A stretch of 64,000 bases of DNA from NCBI RefSeq assembly GCF_007745175.1, contig NZ_CP036271.1:2683814-2747813 (forward strand). The letters run 5' to 3'. The translations under genes were made by a program, and so were the position numbers. Within the stretch, counting starts at the first letter, position 1. The number at the start of each line of letters is the position of its first letter. This document shows, piece by piece, positions 9,601 to 17,815 of the stretch. Origin of the DNA: Caulifigura coniformis. Its GTDB lineage: Bacteria > Planctomycetota > Planctomycetia > Planctomycetales > Planctomycetaceae. The notes under the pieces are model-generated. The model saw only the letters and a list, made by a program, of their open reading frames with translations. It searched no databases and was not told the DNA's origin.

Positions 9601-9735
9601 ACGACCGCTCCAAAGCCGCCGCAGTCCTCTTCGCCGCCGGCCAAGTCGCCCCCCTCGGAATCGACAACGAGCCGCCTGCTCGACATGAAGCGGAAGCGTC
9701 AGGATGGCGGCGACCCGCCGGAGAAGAAGTCTTAA
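6691..9735 (+). CDS. Large VWA-domain membrane protein
   Basis: A 1014-aa inner-membrane protein. Three N-terminal membrane segments (about residues 29-47, 57-72, 86-102) lead into a von Willebrand A domain with MIDAS DFSES at 121-125. A CARDB-like beta domain follows, then a glutamine-amidotransferase-like fold region (EGKVLLVTDPVG to GTGFLMVGGQNSFGPGGY). A second VWA-like part contains MIIISDGDPQPPPPP, then a further beta domain, one last membrane segment near 883-900 and a Pro/Lys-rich tail. This architecture is widespread in planctomycetes and related to Bat-type proteins; its role is unknown. It is the last gene of the overlapping five-gene block. Confidence 0.8.
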   Translation: MKRRSILRTLFPETLFPSSRGPLNWRETIPLVAFLATYLAVILWLTLSRRVTFTYPWQLAWIGVSVWVWWMWRNGWSGLSRGRALSALICRLVLLGLFVALMAEPRSVRTRDSLAVVYAVDFSESIGPDAREQAAKFVAKAVSEKPQEDSVGLVAFGKNAAVEVPARQSFPLEGGQIVFNARIAADETNIEQALSLSAALLPEDTRGRIVLLSDGAETTGSLRPVLEELRTRGISVDVVPITYSYEKEVWVERLELPQSVKIGESYEASVVVSSLKAGKGKLQLTENGQPVGEPMPIEFQAGKNRFDLPLYLRSPGYYEYKATIILDENEDQLATNNTAVSYIFVEGEGKVLLVTDPVGRKEDWQSLRKAIIDGERAVEVVDAYSFPRDPLALMPYDCVIFCNVAHDAFDADQTQALHDAVYNQGTGFLMVGGQNSFGPGGYHRTLVEKILPVDMDISKKKILPKGALVIVLHTCEFPEGNTWAKRITKQAIKVLGSQDEVGVIDFEQGEQWVFKLAPASNYEEMATKVNAAAPGDMPAFAPTMEMGLRGLKDSDAAAKHMIIISDGDPQPPPPPLVQAFVDSQVTMSMVAIFPHGGQEVTLMRQVAESTGGRYYFPDDPNRLPGIFIKEAKTLKRTMIQNKEIQVAAGYPSPVLEGIDAAPKLGGYVLSTLKESPIVENVLYTTPEDAEEGDSDPVLAIWRYGLGTTAAFTSDLSPAWGKDWVNWEKYTAFVKQLMVRVSRVRKDGHLRMWSYMSGSEGVIMVEDFHPDETFMDVTAAVTGPGDQQRTIPLKQVGPRRYQATFPTWGAGLYQIQAVGQGGQERKDIVNGGFIVSYSPEYLKFTSNYEALREIVSTTKGQELTPAATKDEIYGRREPKSSSQPIFDWLLYGLAILIPIDVGLRRVQIDWRTIKGWFGMGRKQETTATMGALLKRKESVGSQLKTRSERPMPTRPAPPPGSSLPGQSPGMRTTAPKPPQSSSPPAKSPPSESTTSRLLDMKRKRQDGGDPPEKKS

Positions 9736-9828
9736 CGGCCCGAATGAGAACGGCGCTGGCAGCGTCGGCCTTCGCCTTCTTTACTTCCCGCGGCATCCCA
9801 GTATTCTGCGCGAGGAAGGACACACGAC

Positions 9829-10815
9829 ATGGCAAAGACGGCTGCGGATGGTTGCTGGGTGGGTTTCGATCTGGGCGGCACGAAGATGCTGGCCCAGGTT
9901 TATGACAACTCGCTCAAGCTCGTGGGCAAGGACCGGAAGAAGACGAAGCCCGCGAGCGACGTCTCCGCCGGTGTGGCCCGCATTGTCGAAACCATCCGCG
10001 AGGCGCTGGCCGATGCGCAGATCGACGCCTCGCGTCTGTCGGGGATCGGGATCGGCTGTCCCGGCCCATGCGACATGGAGAAGGGGGTGATGACCGCGCC
10101 CCCCAATCTGGCGTGGGGCGACGTCGAGATCGGCAAGGTGCTGACGAAGGAGTTCGGCTGCCCCACCGCGGTGATTAACGACGTCGATTCGGGCATGTAC
10201 GGCGAATACCGCTTCGGAGCGGCGAAAGACGCTTTCTGCGCGCTGGGAGTGTTCCCCGGCACCGGGATCGGCGGAGGCTGCATCTACCGCGGCGAGATCC
10301 TCCGCGGCCACAACATCACGGCGATGGAGATCGGACACTGCCAGGTCGTGTACAACGGCCCTCTCTGCGGCTGCGGCCAGCGGGGATGCCTGGAGTCGGT
10401 TGCGAGCCGCACTGCGATTGCCGCAAACGCCGCGCGCGCCGCCCTCCGCGGTGATGCGCCCCACCTCTTCGAAAAGGCCGGCACCGATCTGGCCAACATC
10501 CGCAGCGGCGCGCTGGCGGAATCGATCAAGGAAGGCGACAAGGCCGTCGAGGTGATCGTCGAAGAAGCGGCCCGACTCATCGGACTGGCCGTTTCGACGA
10601 CCATCAACCTGCTGGCGGCCGATGTCGTGGTGCTCGGCGGCGGGTTGGTCGAGGCGATGAGCGACCTGTTCGTCACCAACGTGGACAAGGCGGCCCGCAA
10701 GCGCGTGATGCCTCCCTTCAAGAACGCCTTCAAGGTCGTTCCCGCGGCGCTGGGAGACGACGCGACGGCCATGGGGGCGGCCGCCTGGGCCCAGCACGTC
10801 CTTGCTGACAGTTGA
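9829..10815 (+). CDS. ROK-family sugar kinase, probable glucokinase
   Basis: A 328-aa cytosolic ROK protein of normal length. The phosphate-binding motif FDLGGTKM is near residue 14. The catalytic region VINDVDSGMYGEY, GVFPGTGIGGGCI and the zinc site CGCGQRGCLE follow the ROK pattern, with EIGH before the zinc site. Many ROK enzymes with this pattern phosphorylate glucose, but N-acetylglucosamine, mannose or fructose kinases look alike. It lacks an N-terminal helix-turn-helix, so it is a kinase rather than a ROK repressor. GAGGAAGG lies about 12 nt before the ATG. It stands alone between the VWA gene and an orphan gene. Confidence 0.88.
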   Translation: MAKTAADGCWVGFDLGGTKMLAQVYDNSLKLVGKDRKKTKPASDVSAGVARIVETIREALADAQIDASRLSGIGIGCPGPCDMEKGVMTAPPNLAWGDVEIGKVLTKEFGCPTAVINDVDSGMYGEYRFGAAKDAFCALGVFPGTGIGGGCIYRGEILRGHNITAMEIGHCQVVYNGPLCGCGQRGCLESVASRTAIAANAARAALRGDAPHLFEKAGTDLANIRSGALAESIKEGDKAVEVIVEEAARLIGLAVSTTINLLAADVVVLGGGLVEAMSDLFVTNVDKAARKRVMPPFKNAFKVVPAALGDDATAMGAAAWAQHVLADS

Positions 10816-11063
10816 GTCGCTCCGCGGCGACGCCCGGGGGCAGGCTGCTGAAAGGTCTTTCGCGGACAGGTTTTTCGCAGCGGGGGAGGCTGTTGGCTGC
10901 GCCGGGATGCTCCGGTGACTGTGCGATCTGGCAGGTGCCTGGGTAACATTCTTTCAGAGTTCACGCCTCACGCAATGGGCCGCGGGGGCGTTCACTGACG
11001 GCATGTTCGTTGAAGAGCTTCTCGCCGGCCTGTCACCGGTCGTCTGCGTTCAGGACTCTTGTC

Positions 11064-12242
11064 ATGTCGCTGCCTCCCTTCGATCCGTACAACGCTCCCG
11101 TCGCGAAGAACACGCCCGCCGATATCGGGCGGATGAACGCCGAGTTCAACCAGGTGGTCGTCAAGCTCGGAGAAGTCGGGGTCAAGCTCCACGGCCATTT
11201 CAAATGGTGGATCCTGCACGGCTTCTGGAATCCGACAGGCTTCGACTTCCACTGCGAAGACTGGAAGCGTCTGCATGATGTCGCGGCCAAGAGCCCGCGC
11301 CTCGGATTCGACCCCTCCGACATGCCGGGATACGACCCGTGGAAGGCGGCCGATATCAAGTTCGTCGGTTTCACGCAGGCGGGAAAGCCGCCGCTCGTGC
11401 ACCTCGACATCGCGATCAGCCGGCCGGGGCTCTGCCGCGTATATATTGCCGTGAAGGGCTATCCGCAGAAGATCGATGCGCTCCAGCGGGCCAAGGCGGT
11501 CACGGCGCGTGATACGGCCGTCTACAAGGAAATCTACCGCCGCGTGCTCGCGCTGGGCGTCGATCTCGATCTGCATATCGGCTCGCACCTGACGGCGGGA
11601 CGGAGCCGGCTCGATGGCATCAACTTTGTCGCCCGGGACCATGAGGCGCTGAAGAAGGCCCTGACCGATGCGGTCCATCCCGGAGGGGACAAGGTGTTCG
11701 CCCCGGGCTCCAAGAGTGCGGTGGGGCACCTTCCCCTCAGCATCTCGTATCGCGCCACCGAGGGGACAGGCTTCCGGCAGATCTGGAGGCCCAATTCCTC
11801 CGACCGCCCGATCGCCACTCCCGATCCAAAGAAGGATCCGGCTATGGATGCCGGCTTCTCATCACATTTCGGCGATAACCGCAACCTGCCCGACCTCACG
11901 TCGGTCCACTGTGCCGTGTCCGACAGGATCTGCAACATTCACATCGATGAGATGGGATTCGTGATGACGGATCCCCAGGGGAATGTGATTGTCAACCCGG
12001 ACGTCCTCCGGCACCTGCTGATCGAACTGCTCTGGAAAACCAACCTGCAGGGGAAACTGCCGTTCTGGGCGCTCGATCGTGTGAACTTCGACATCGCCAG
12101 TTCGCCGCTGAACTTCAAACCGGTGGGAATCGGGTTCGATGTCGTGCAGACGAAACGCGTGAAAGCGACAATCCGCGGACAATGTTCCGTCGATGGATCG
12201 ATGGAATGCTCAGGGACGATCGGCCTCGGCATCAACTTCTGA
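11064..12242 (+). CDS. Conserved-looking protein of unknown function (392 aa)
   Basis: I do not recognise a domain. The protein has no signal peptide or membrane span, is rich in charged residues, and contains VRYI-type beta segments, e.g. HGHFKWWILHGFWNPTGFDF, FVGFTQAGKPPLVHLDIAI and a C-terminal half ending in GLGINF. The ATG at 11064 is chosen over the upstream in-frame start at 11010 because it begins a compact N-terminus (MSLPPFDPYNAP). Codon use matches its neighbours, so it looks like a resident gene. It converges on the fabH-like gene with 87 nt between. Nothing nearby suggests a pathway. Confidence 0.7.
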   Translation: MSLPPFDPYNAPVAKNTPADIGRMNAEFNQVVVKLGEVGVKLHGHFKWWILHGFWNPTGFDFHCEDWKRLHDVAAKSPRLGFDPSDMPGYDPWKAADIKFVGFTQAGKPPLVHLDIAISRPGLCRVYIAVKGYPQKIDALQRAKAVTARDTAVYKEIYRRVLALGVDLDLHIGSHLTAGRSRLDGINFVARDHEALKKALTDAVHPGGDKVFAPGSKSAVGHLPLSISYRATEGTGFRQIWRPNSSDRPIATPDPKKDPAMDAGFSSHFGDNRNLPDLTSVHCAVSDRICNIHIDEMGFVMTDPQGNVIVNPDVLRHLLIELLWKTNLQGKLPFWALDRVNFDIASSPLNFKPVGIGFDVVQTKRVKATIRGQCSVDGSMECSGTIGLGINF

Positions 12243-12329
12243 ACGAACCGCTGCTCTCGCAGCACCGCCTCTGCCGGCGGCGCGTAACTGATCGGGACGT
12301 TCAACCGGGATTGCCGTCCTTCCAGCCGC

Positions 12330-13391
12330 TTACCAGCGGAAGAGGCTTGTTCCCCACGCGAGGCCGGCGCCGAAGCCGCACATCATCAGGGTGTCGCCCC
12401 GTTCAATGCGTCCCTCGCGGTAGGCTTCATCGAGCACCAGCGGAATCGACCCGCCGGAGGTGTTGCCGTACCGATGGACGTTCGAAAAGACTTTCTCGGG
12501 CGGAATCGCCAGCTGCTCCATCGCGGCATCGATGATGCGGATGTTCGCCTGGTGGAGCGCGAACAGCGACACGTCGTGGACGGTCATGCCGGCCGTTTCG
12601 AGCATGAGCTCGATGGTGTCGGTCACGAGCCGGACGGCCCACTTGAAGACCGACCGGCCGTCCATGTGGAGCAGGTGATCGCCCGCCTCGATCGCCGAGA
12701 CGGTGAGGGGCGTTTTCGATCCGCCGGCCTTGCGGTCCAGAAGACCGCCGCCGCTGCCGTCGGCGCCCATCTGGTAGCAGAGCAGTCCCTGGTGCGGGTC
12801 ACCTGCGGTGAGGATCACCGCGCCGGCCCCATCGCCGAACAGGGGATAGGTTCGCTGATCCGCCGGATTGATGATCCGGCTCATGCAGTCGCCACCCACG
12901 ACGAGCGCGACTTTCGCATTCCCGCTGGCAACGAACTGCGCCGCGGTCACGAGTGAATACATGAAGCCCGCGCAGGCGGCCGCGAGATCGAATGCGGCGC
13001 AGTCGAGGGCCAGACGGTCCTGGATCAGGCACGCGGTCGACGGGCACTGGAAGTCGGGCGTGAACGTGCCGCAGACGACGAGGTCGATATCGGCCGGGTC
13101 GACGTTGGCGTTGCGGATCGCCCTGCGGGCGGCCTCGACGCACAGGTCGCTCGTCGCCATTTCGGGCGGAGCGTGGCGGCGTTCGAGAATTCCGGTGCGC
13201 TGCCTGATCCACTCGGGATCAAAGCCGAGACGAGTCTGCAGGTCGGCGTTCGTCACCACGTTTTCGGGGACGAACGACCCGCAGCCCGCAATCTGGACTC
13301 CGAGAAGCGAATTGGTCCGGCGGGAAAACAAATGCTGTCCCTTGGGAGTGACGGACTCCAGCGACGGAGACGCGGTGGTGGTAACTGCCAA
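12330..13391 (-). CDS. fabH: Beta-ketoacyl-ACP synthase III family protein
   Basis: A 353-aa thiolase-fold enzyme that condenses an acyl-CoA starter with malonyl-ACP to begin fatty-acid synthesis. The triad is visible: Cys about 141 in AAACAGFM, His in ALHQANIRI and Asn in YGNTSGGS, with GFGAGLAWG near the end. I choose a TTG start at 13391 because GGGAGG sits 7 nt upstream; an in-frame TTG at 13409 has no such site, and the conserved core starts some 30 residues in (LLGVQIAGCGSFVPE). The extra N-terminal 30 residues are unusual for FabH. It is monocistronic; no fab/plsX neighbours, so a paralogue for specialised starters is possible. Confidence 0.87.
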   Translation of the reverse strand: MAVTTTASPSLESVTPKGQHLFSRRTNSLLGVQIAGCGSFVPENVVTNADLQTRLGFDPEWIRQRTGILERRHAPPEMATSDLCVEAARRAIRNANVDPADIDLVVCGTFTPDFQCPSTACLIQDRLALDCAAFDLAAACAGFMYSLVTAAQFVASGNAKVALVVGGDCMSRIINPADQRTYPLFGDGAGAVILTAGDPHQGLLCYQMGADGSGGGLLDRKAGGSKTPLTVSAIEAGDHLLHMDGRSVFKWAVRLVTDTIELMLETAGMTVHDVSLFALHQANIRIIDAAMEQLAIPPEKVFSNVHRYGNTSGGSIPLVLDEAYREGRIERGDTLMMCGFGAGLAWGTSLFRW

Positions 13392-13562
13392 CGAAATGCC
13401 TCCCTGCAACGAAACCGCGGTGCAGGCCGGTGCAGACTCCAGGACATCCTTTGGGGAGCTGCAAAGCCCCCGAATCCTACACAGGTCCCAAAATCGCGGA
13501 AAGGCTAGCTTGGAACCCGAGCGCCGGATTCACAAGGACAACGAAGCCCAGCCGGCCCCGGA

Positions 13563-14324
13563 TCAAATCCCGGCGCTCATGGCATTCCAGAGCGCCAACC
13601 GCGACTCCAGCGAGGCAATCGCCGCGCTTTCGGCCTGTGCCCAGGCGTCCGGCTGGTCGCCGCACAGCTGGATCATCAGTTTTCGCGCCTGCGGGCCATG
13701 CTCGTCGCCGTCGAGCGCGACGTGCCGATCGAGGTAGTAGACGAACGAATCGAACGATCCGTTCATTCCGCCGTTGAGCTGCTGGATGATCCTTGAGAAC
13801 AGGCCGGGCAGCAGGTCTTCGCGTCCGCAGGTGAAGGCGGCTGCAATCGCGGGAAGCTGGCCTGTCTGGAGGATCTGAAACGTCTGCTCGACGAAATCTT
13901 TGGCGGCCGGAGGCGCGCCGCAACGGGTGAGGGCGTCGCTGAGCGGCTGTCCAGTTCGCAGGAACTCGCAGAGCCCGAGGATCGGACCGACGTCGGCCCC
14001 GGCCTCGCGCATCGAGTCGAGGTACAGGTCGAAGTGGCTGGCAGGGGCCCCGTCGCGGGCGACATCGGTTTCTTCCGCGAGAACGATCTCGTTGATCAGC
14101 CGCGCGGCGAAGGGGTTGGACGGTGGAAGCCACGGGATCGTGACGCAGCACAGCCGTTGCTGGAGTGCCTTGAGCAGCGACATGAAGTCCCAGACGGCGT
14201 AGACGTGGTGCTCCATGAACGTCCGCACCGCGGCGACATCACGGATCTTGCCATAAACGGAATGTTCGAGGAGCCGCTGCCGGAGTGGCTGCAGCGAGTT
14301 GTTGAGGTGATCCCAGGAATGCAT
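13563..14324 (-). CDS. DUF3050 family protein (heme-oxygenase-like fold)
   Basis: A 253-aa cytosolic protein. The N-terminal stretch LRQRLLEHSVYGKIRDVAAV, then FMEHHVYAVWDFMSLLKALQ and a C-terminal FVYYLDRHVALDGDEHGPQA, are the conserved helices of DUF3050. In related heme-oxygenase-like diiron proteins the E/H residues of such helices (EHHVYAVWDF, EDE/H near the end) bind metal. The activity of this family is not established. The ATG at 14324 is used. It is divergent from the KaiC-like gene, with a 230-nt gap containing no obvious element. Confidence 0.8.
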   Translation of the reverse strand: MHSWDHLNNSLQPLRQRLLEHSVYGKIRDVAAVRTFMEHHVYAVWDFMSLLKALQQRLCCVTIPWLPPSNPFAARLINEIVLAEETDVARDGAPASHFDLYLDSMREAGADVGPILGLCEFLRTGQPLSDALTRCGAPPAAKDFVEQTFQILQTGQLPAIAAAFTCGREDLLPGLFSRIIQQLNGGMNGSFDSFVYYLDRHVALDGDEHGPQARKLMIQLCGDQPDAWAQAESAAIASLESRLALWNAMSAGI

Positions 14325-14554
14325 TCAGCGGTTCGCGAAAAACGAGATGGAGGAAGGGAAGGAGGATAGTCCGGCCGATTGAGAATCGGCAGGGCGCGCG
14401 GACGACCGTTCATCATCTGATTGGCCGTGTCTCGCACGAGGGAATTCCTTGAAATCACGCCTTTCACTCCTGCAGAAGCTGAGCGACGATGGAGGAACCA
14501 AAATCACGCACCATTGACCTGTGAGCAATTCTTCAGGGGCCCTTCTCTTACGTC

Positions 14555-16039
14555 ATGAATGCGCAGACTGGAATCGCCGGACTGGATGAACTCCTGGGTG
14601 GGGGCCTTCCCGCCAACCGGACCTATCTCGTGGAGGGCAATCCGGGGGCAGGCAAAACGACTCTCGCGCTCCAGTTCCTCCTGGAAGGAATCGAGCGCGG
14701 CGAATCGTGCGTGTGCGTCACGCTTTCGGAAACCCGCGAGGAGCTGTCGGCCGCGGCCAGCACCCACGGCTGGAGCCTCGACAAACTGCGGATCGTCGAA
14801 CTTGTCGCGTCGGAAGATGCACTTCACACCGACAATCAGCTTGCCATGTTTCAGCCCTCAGAGCTGGAACTCGGCACCACGATGGAAGCGATCCTCAAAG
14901 CGATTGAAGAGACGAAGCCGACTCGAGTCGTGATCGATTCGCTGTCCGAGTTCCGGCTGCTGGCGCAGAATTCCCTGCGCTATCGTCGCCAGATCCTGGC
15001 GCTCAAACAGTTCTTCTCGGGACGCCGCTGCACCGTCCTGTTTCTTGATGATCGCACGGCCGACGGCAGCGACCTGCAACTGCAGAGCATTGCCCACGGA
15101 GTCGTAATGCTGGAGCAGATGTCGCCAGAGTTCGGAGGTGACCGGCGCCGGCTGCGGATCGCCAAGCTTCGCGGCCGGGCCTACCGCGGTGGCTATCACG
15201 ACTACATCATCGAAAAAGGGGGACTGCGGGTCTTTCCTTCGCTGGTTGCCAGCGACCACAAAATCGAAGCGGTCTCTGGACAACTCTCGAGCGGAATTGC
15301 GGAACTCGATGCCCTGACCGGCGGGGGCTTCGATTTCGGGACGGGCATTCTCGTGGCCGGACCGGCCGGGTCCGGAAAGTCCACGCTGTCCATGCAGTAC
15401 GCGTACACGGCCGCAATGCGCGGTCAGCGTGCAATGGTGATGATGTTCGACGAGCGTGTCGACACCCTTCTGGCTCGCTGCAAGGGCGTCGGCATCGATC
15501 TCGGTCCGTTCGTCGAGAACGGCCTCGTCACCCTGCAGCAGATCGATCCTGCAGAATTGTCCCCGGGCCAGCTTTCGCAGATCGTCCGCTCCGCCGCCGA
15601 AGGGAAGGATGGCCATCCCCCGGCGCAGGTGATCGTCATCGATAGCCTGAACGGATACCTGAATGCGATGCCTGAAGAACGGTTCCTGGTCATTCAGCTG
15701 CATGACCTGCTGACTTACCTCGGCCACAAGGGAATCGTCACGTTTCTGGTCGTTGCCCAGCATGGGCTGCTCGGCGCCATGCAGACGCCAGTCGACACGA
15801 CCTACCTGGCTGATGCCGTCGTGCTGCTGCGTTATTTCGAGACGATGGGAGCCGTGAAGCAGGCGATCTCGATCATCAAAAAACGTGGAGGAAAGCACGA
15901 ACGGACGATTCGCGAGTTCCGGATCGATGGCCAGGGATTGCGGATCGGGGAGCCGCTTCGTGACTTTCAAGGCGTCCTTTCCGGAATTCCGAAGTATCTC
16001 GGCAACAGCAAGCCGCTCCTGGAGAATCGGGAGGAATGA
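14555..16039 (+). CDS. KaiC-like RecA-fold ATPase, two domains
   Basis: A 494-aa cytosolic ATPase with tandem KaiC/RadA-type domains. Domain 1 has Walker A GNPGAGKTT (29-37) and Walker B-like RVVIDSLSEF. Domain 2 has Walker A GPAGSGKS (269-276) and VIVIDSLNGYL. In cyanobacterial KaiC such domains form a hexameric clock; here no kaiA or kaiB is visible, and non-cyanobacterial KaiC-like proteins more often act with histidine kinases in signal transduction. Consistent with this, the stop overlaps the start of a hybrid histidine-kinase gene by 4 nt. The usual KaiC autophosphorylation Ser/Thr pair cannot be assigned confidently. Confidence 0.85.
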   Translation: MNAQTGIAGLDELLGGGLPANRTYLVEGNPGAGKTTLALQFLLEGIERGESCVCVTLSETREELSAAASTHGWSLDKLRIVELVASEDALHTDNQLAMFQPSELELGTTMEAILKAIEETKPTRVVIDSLSEFRLLAQNSLRYRRQILALKQFFSGRRCTVLFLDDRTADGSDLQLQSIAHGVVMLEQMSPEFGGDRRRLRIAKLRGRAYRGGYHDYIIEKGGLRVFPSLVASDHKIEAVSGQLSSGIAELDALTGGGFDFGTGILVAGPAGSGKSTLSMQYAYTAAMRGQRAMVMMFDERVDTLLARCKGVGIDLGPFVENGLVTLQQIDPAELSPGQLSQIVRSAAEGKDGHPPAQVIVIDSLNGYLNAMPEERFLVIQLHDLLTYLGHKGIVTFLVVAQHGLLGAMQTPVDTTYLADAVVLLRYFETMGAVKQAISIIKKRGGKHERTIREFRIDGQGLRIGEPLRDFQGVLSGIPKYLGNSKPLLENREE

Positions 16040-17607
16040 CGGCCTCTTCGCATGCTCTGGACCACCGGGTCCTGCTGCTGACTCCCACCCGGCGCGACGC
16101 GGAGACAAGCAAAGCACTGCTGGCCGACCACGGCATCGAGTCTGAGATCTGCCGGAACATCAACGTTCTGTGCGAAGAAGCGGCCCGTGGAGCCGGCGCT
16201 CTTCTCGTCACGCAGGAGGCCATCTTTTCCAGCACCGATCAATGCCTCACAAAGCTCGTCCAGGGGCAACCTTCATGGTCGGATTACCCGCTGATCGTCC
16301 TGACTCCCGCGGGACCCCAATCGGCTGCGGATATCGCGGCGCTGGCCGCGGTGGGCCACATGCTGCTTCTTCAGCGGCCGTTGCAGATCGGCATGCTCAT
16401 CAGCACGGTCCAGGCGGCGCTCCGGGATCGCGCCCGCCAGTACCTCGTTCGTGACCATCTCGCCGAGCAGGAAGCCTACGCCGCGGCGCTGCGGGAAAGC
16501 GATCGCCGCAAAGACGAATTCCTGGCGGTGCTCGCACACGAACTTCGCAATCCGCTCGCCCCCCTCCGCACCGGCATCGATCTCCTGCTGCTGGAGAATC
16601 AGGCGCGGGACGATGACCTGATTCCGATGATGTCCAGGCAGACGTCACACATGGTGCGGCTTATCGATGATCTGCTGGACCTTTCCCGCATCAGCCAGGG
16701 GAAACTGACTCTGCGGACCTCGACCGTGAGCCTCGGCGAGGTGATCGGAAATGCCGTCGAGGCAACGCGTCAGCAGATCGAGTCGGCCGGGCATCAACTT
16801 CACGTGGCCGTCAGTGGTCCGTTGCACGTGACGGGTGATCCGGTCCGCCTGACGCAGGTTTTCGCCAACCTGCTGAGCAACGCCGCGAAGTACACCGAGC
16901 AGGGTGGGCAGATTCACCTCGCTTCCGAGCGAGTGCAGGAGAAAGCAGTCGTCCGAGTGCGTGACACCGGTCTCGGGATCCCTCCGGAGATGCTCTCCCG
17001 CGTGTTCGAGATGTTCGCGCAGGTCGATTCGTCGCTCGGCCGCGCAGGCGGCGGGCTGGGCATCGGGCTGACGCTCGTGCGGCAACTCGTCGAGATGCAC
17101 CAGGGATCGATTCGCGTTGCCAGCGACGGGCTGGGCTGCGGAAGCGAGTTCACGGTGGAACTGCCGACTGTCGCGGGCATGCCTCGTTCCGGAGCAGTCC
17201 GCGGGCCGGAGTTCGGCAGCCGGGGGCCGTCGATGAATGTGGTTGTCGCGGACGACAATGTCGACGCGGCCGAGACGCTGGCCATGCTGCTTCGTCAGCT
17301 AGGGCATCACGTTCGAATCGTTCATGACGGGCAGCAGGCCGTCGAGGTCGTCTGCAGGAATCGTCCTGAGCTGGCGATCATCGATATCGGAATGCCGGTG
17401 CTGACGGGTTATGACGCCGCCACACGGATCCGGGAACAACTCGGATCGCGGAATGGCGTGTACCTCGCCGCCTTGACCGGCTGGGGGCAGGAAGAAGACC
17501 GGCGGCGGGCTCTCGATGCCGGCTTCGACGCCCATATGGTCAAGCCGGTTGAAACGTCCCGCCTTGCGTCGCTGATCGAGGCGGCCCGCAGAGGCGTCTC
17601 TTCTTGA
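16036..17607 (+). CDS. Hybrid histidine kinase with N-terminal pseudo-receiver
   Basis: A 523-aa soluble kinase. Residues about 10-130 look like a receiver fold (HRVLLLTPTRRDAETSKALL) but the phospho-acceptor region reads ALLVTQEAIF with no Asp, so it is probably a pseudo-receiver used for binding. HisKA has His168 in LAHELRNPLAPL. The HATPase domain has NLLSNAAKYTEQGG, DTGLGIP and GLGIGLTLV. A C-terminal receiver carries acceptor Asp450 (IIDIGMPV) and LTGWGQEEDRRRALDAGFDAHMVKP. The gene overlaps the KaiC-like gene, which is the likely upstream partner. No DNA-binding output is encoded, so signalling must pass on through phosphotransfer or protein contact. Confidence 0.88.
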   Translation: MTASSHALDHRVLLLTPTRRDAETSKALLADHGIESEICRNINVLCEEAARGAGALLVTQEAIFSSTDQCLTKLVQGQPSWSDYPLIVLTPAGPQSAADIAALAAVGHMLLLQRPLQIGMLISTVQAALRDRARQYLVRDHLAEQEAYAAALRESDRRKDEFLAVLAHELRNPLAPLRTGIDLLLLENQARDDDLIPMMSRQTSHMVRLIDDLLDLSRISQGKLTLRTSTVSLGEVIGNAVEATRQQIESAGHQLHVAVSGPLHVTGDPVRLTQVFANLLSNAAKYTEQGGQIHLASERVQEKAVVRVRDTGLGIPPEMLSRVFEMFAQVDSSLGRAGGGLGIGLTLVRQLVEMHQGSIRVASDGLGCGSEFTVELPTVAGMPRSGAVRGPEFGSRGPSMNVVVADDNVDAAETLAMLLRQLGHHVRIVHDGQQAVEVVCRNRPELAIIDIGMPVLTGYDAATRIREQLGSRNGVYLAALTGWGQEEDRRRALDAGFDAHMVKPVETSRLASLIEAARRGVSS

Positions 17608-17815
17608 ACACCCGGCGAAAGCGGCCGCCGCGCACAGCAGTCTCGCTGACCGTTTCCAGATTCAGTCCTCATCGTTGAACCCGCTCCCGCGCCCGTCCAG
17701 CGTCCCGAACGACTGACCAGCCGGGCTGCGAATTGCGGTCCGTAACCTCGACGCGGTCGAGGCGTTCGTCACAATGAGAGGATCAATTTTGCCGGGACGT
17801 CAAATTGTGCATTCG

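Noticed and set aside
14555-16039. KaiC-like protein as a full cyanobacterial-type clock component
   Set aside because: No kaiA or kaiB is in the window, and the autophosphorylation site cannot be assigned; only the general KaiC-like fold is supported.
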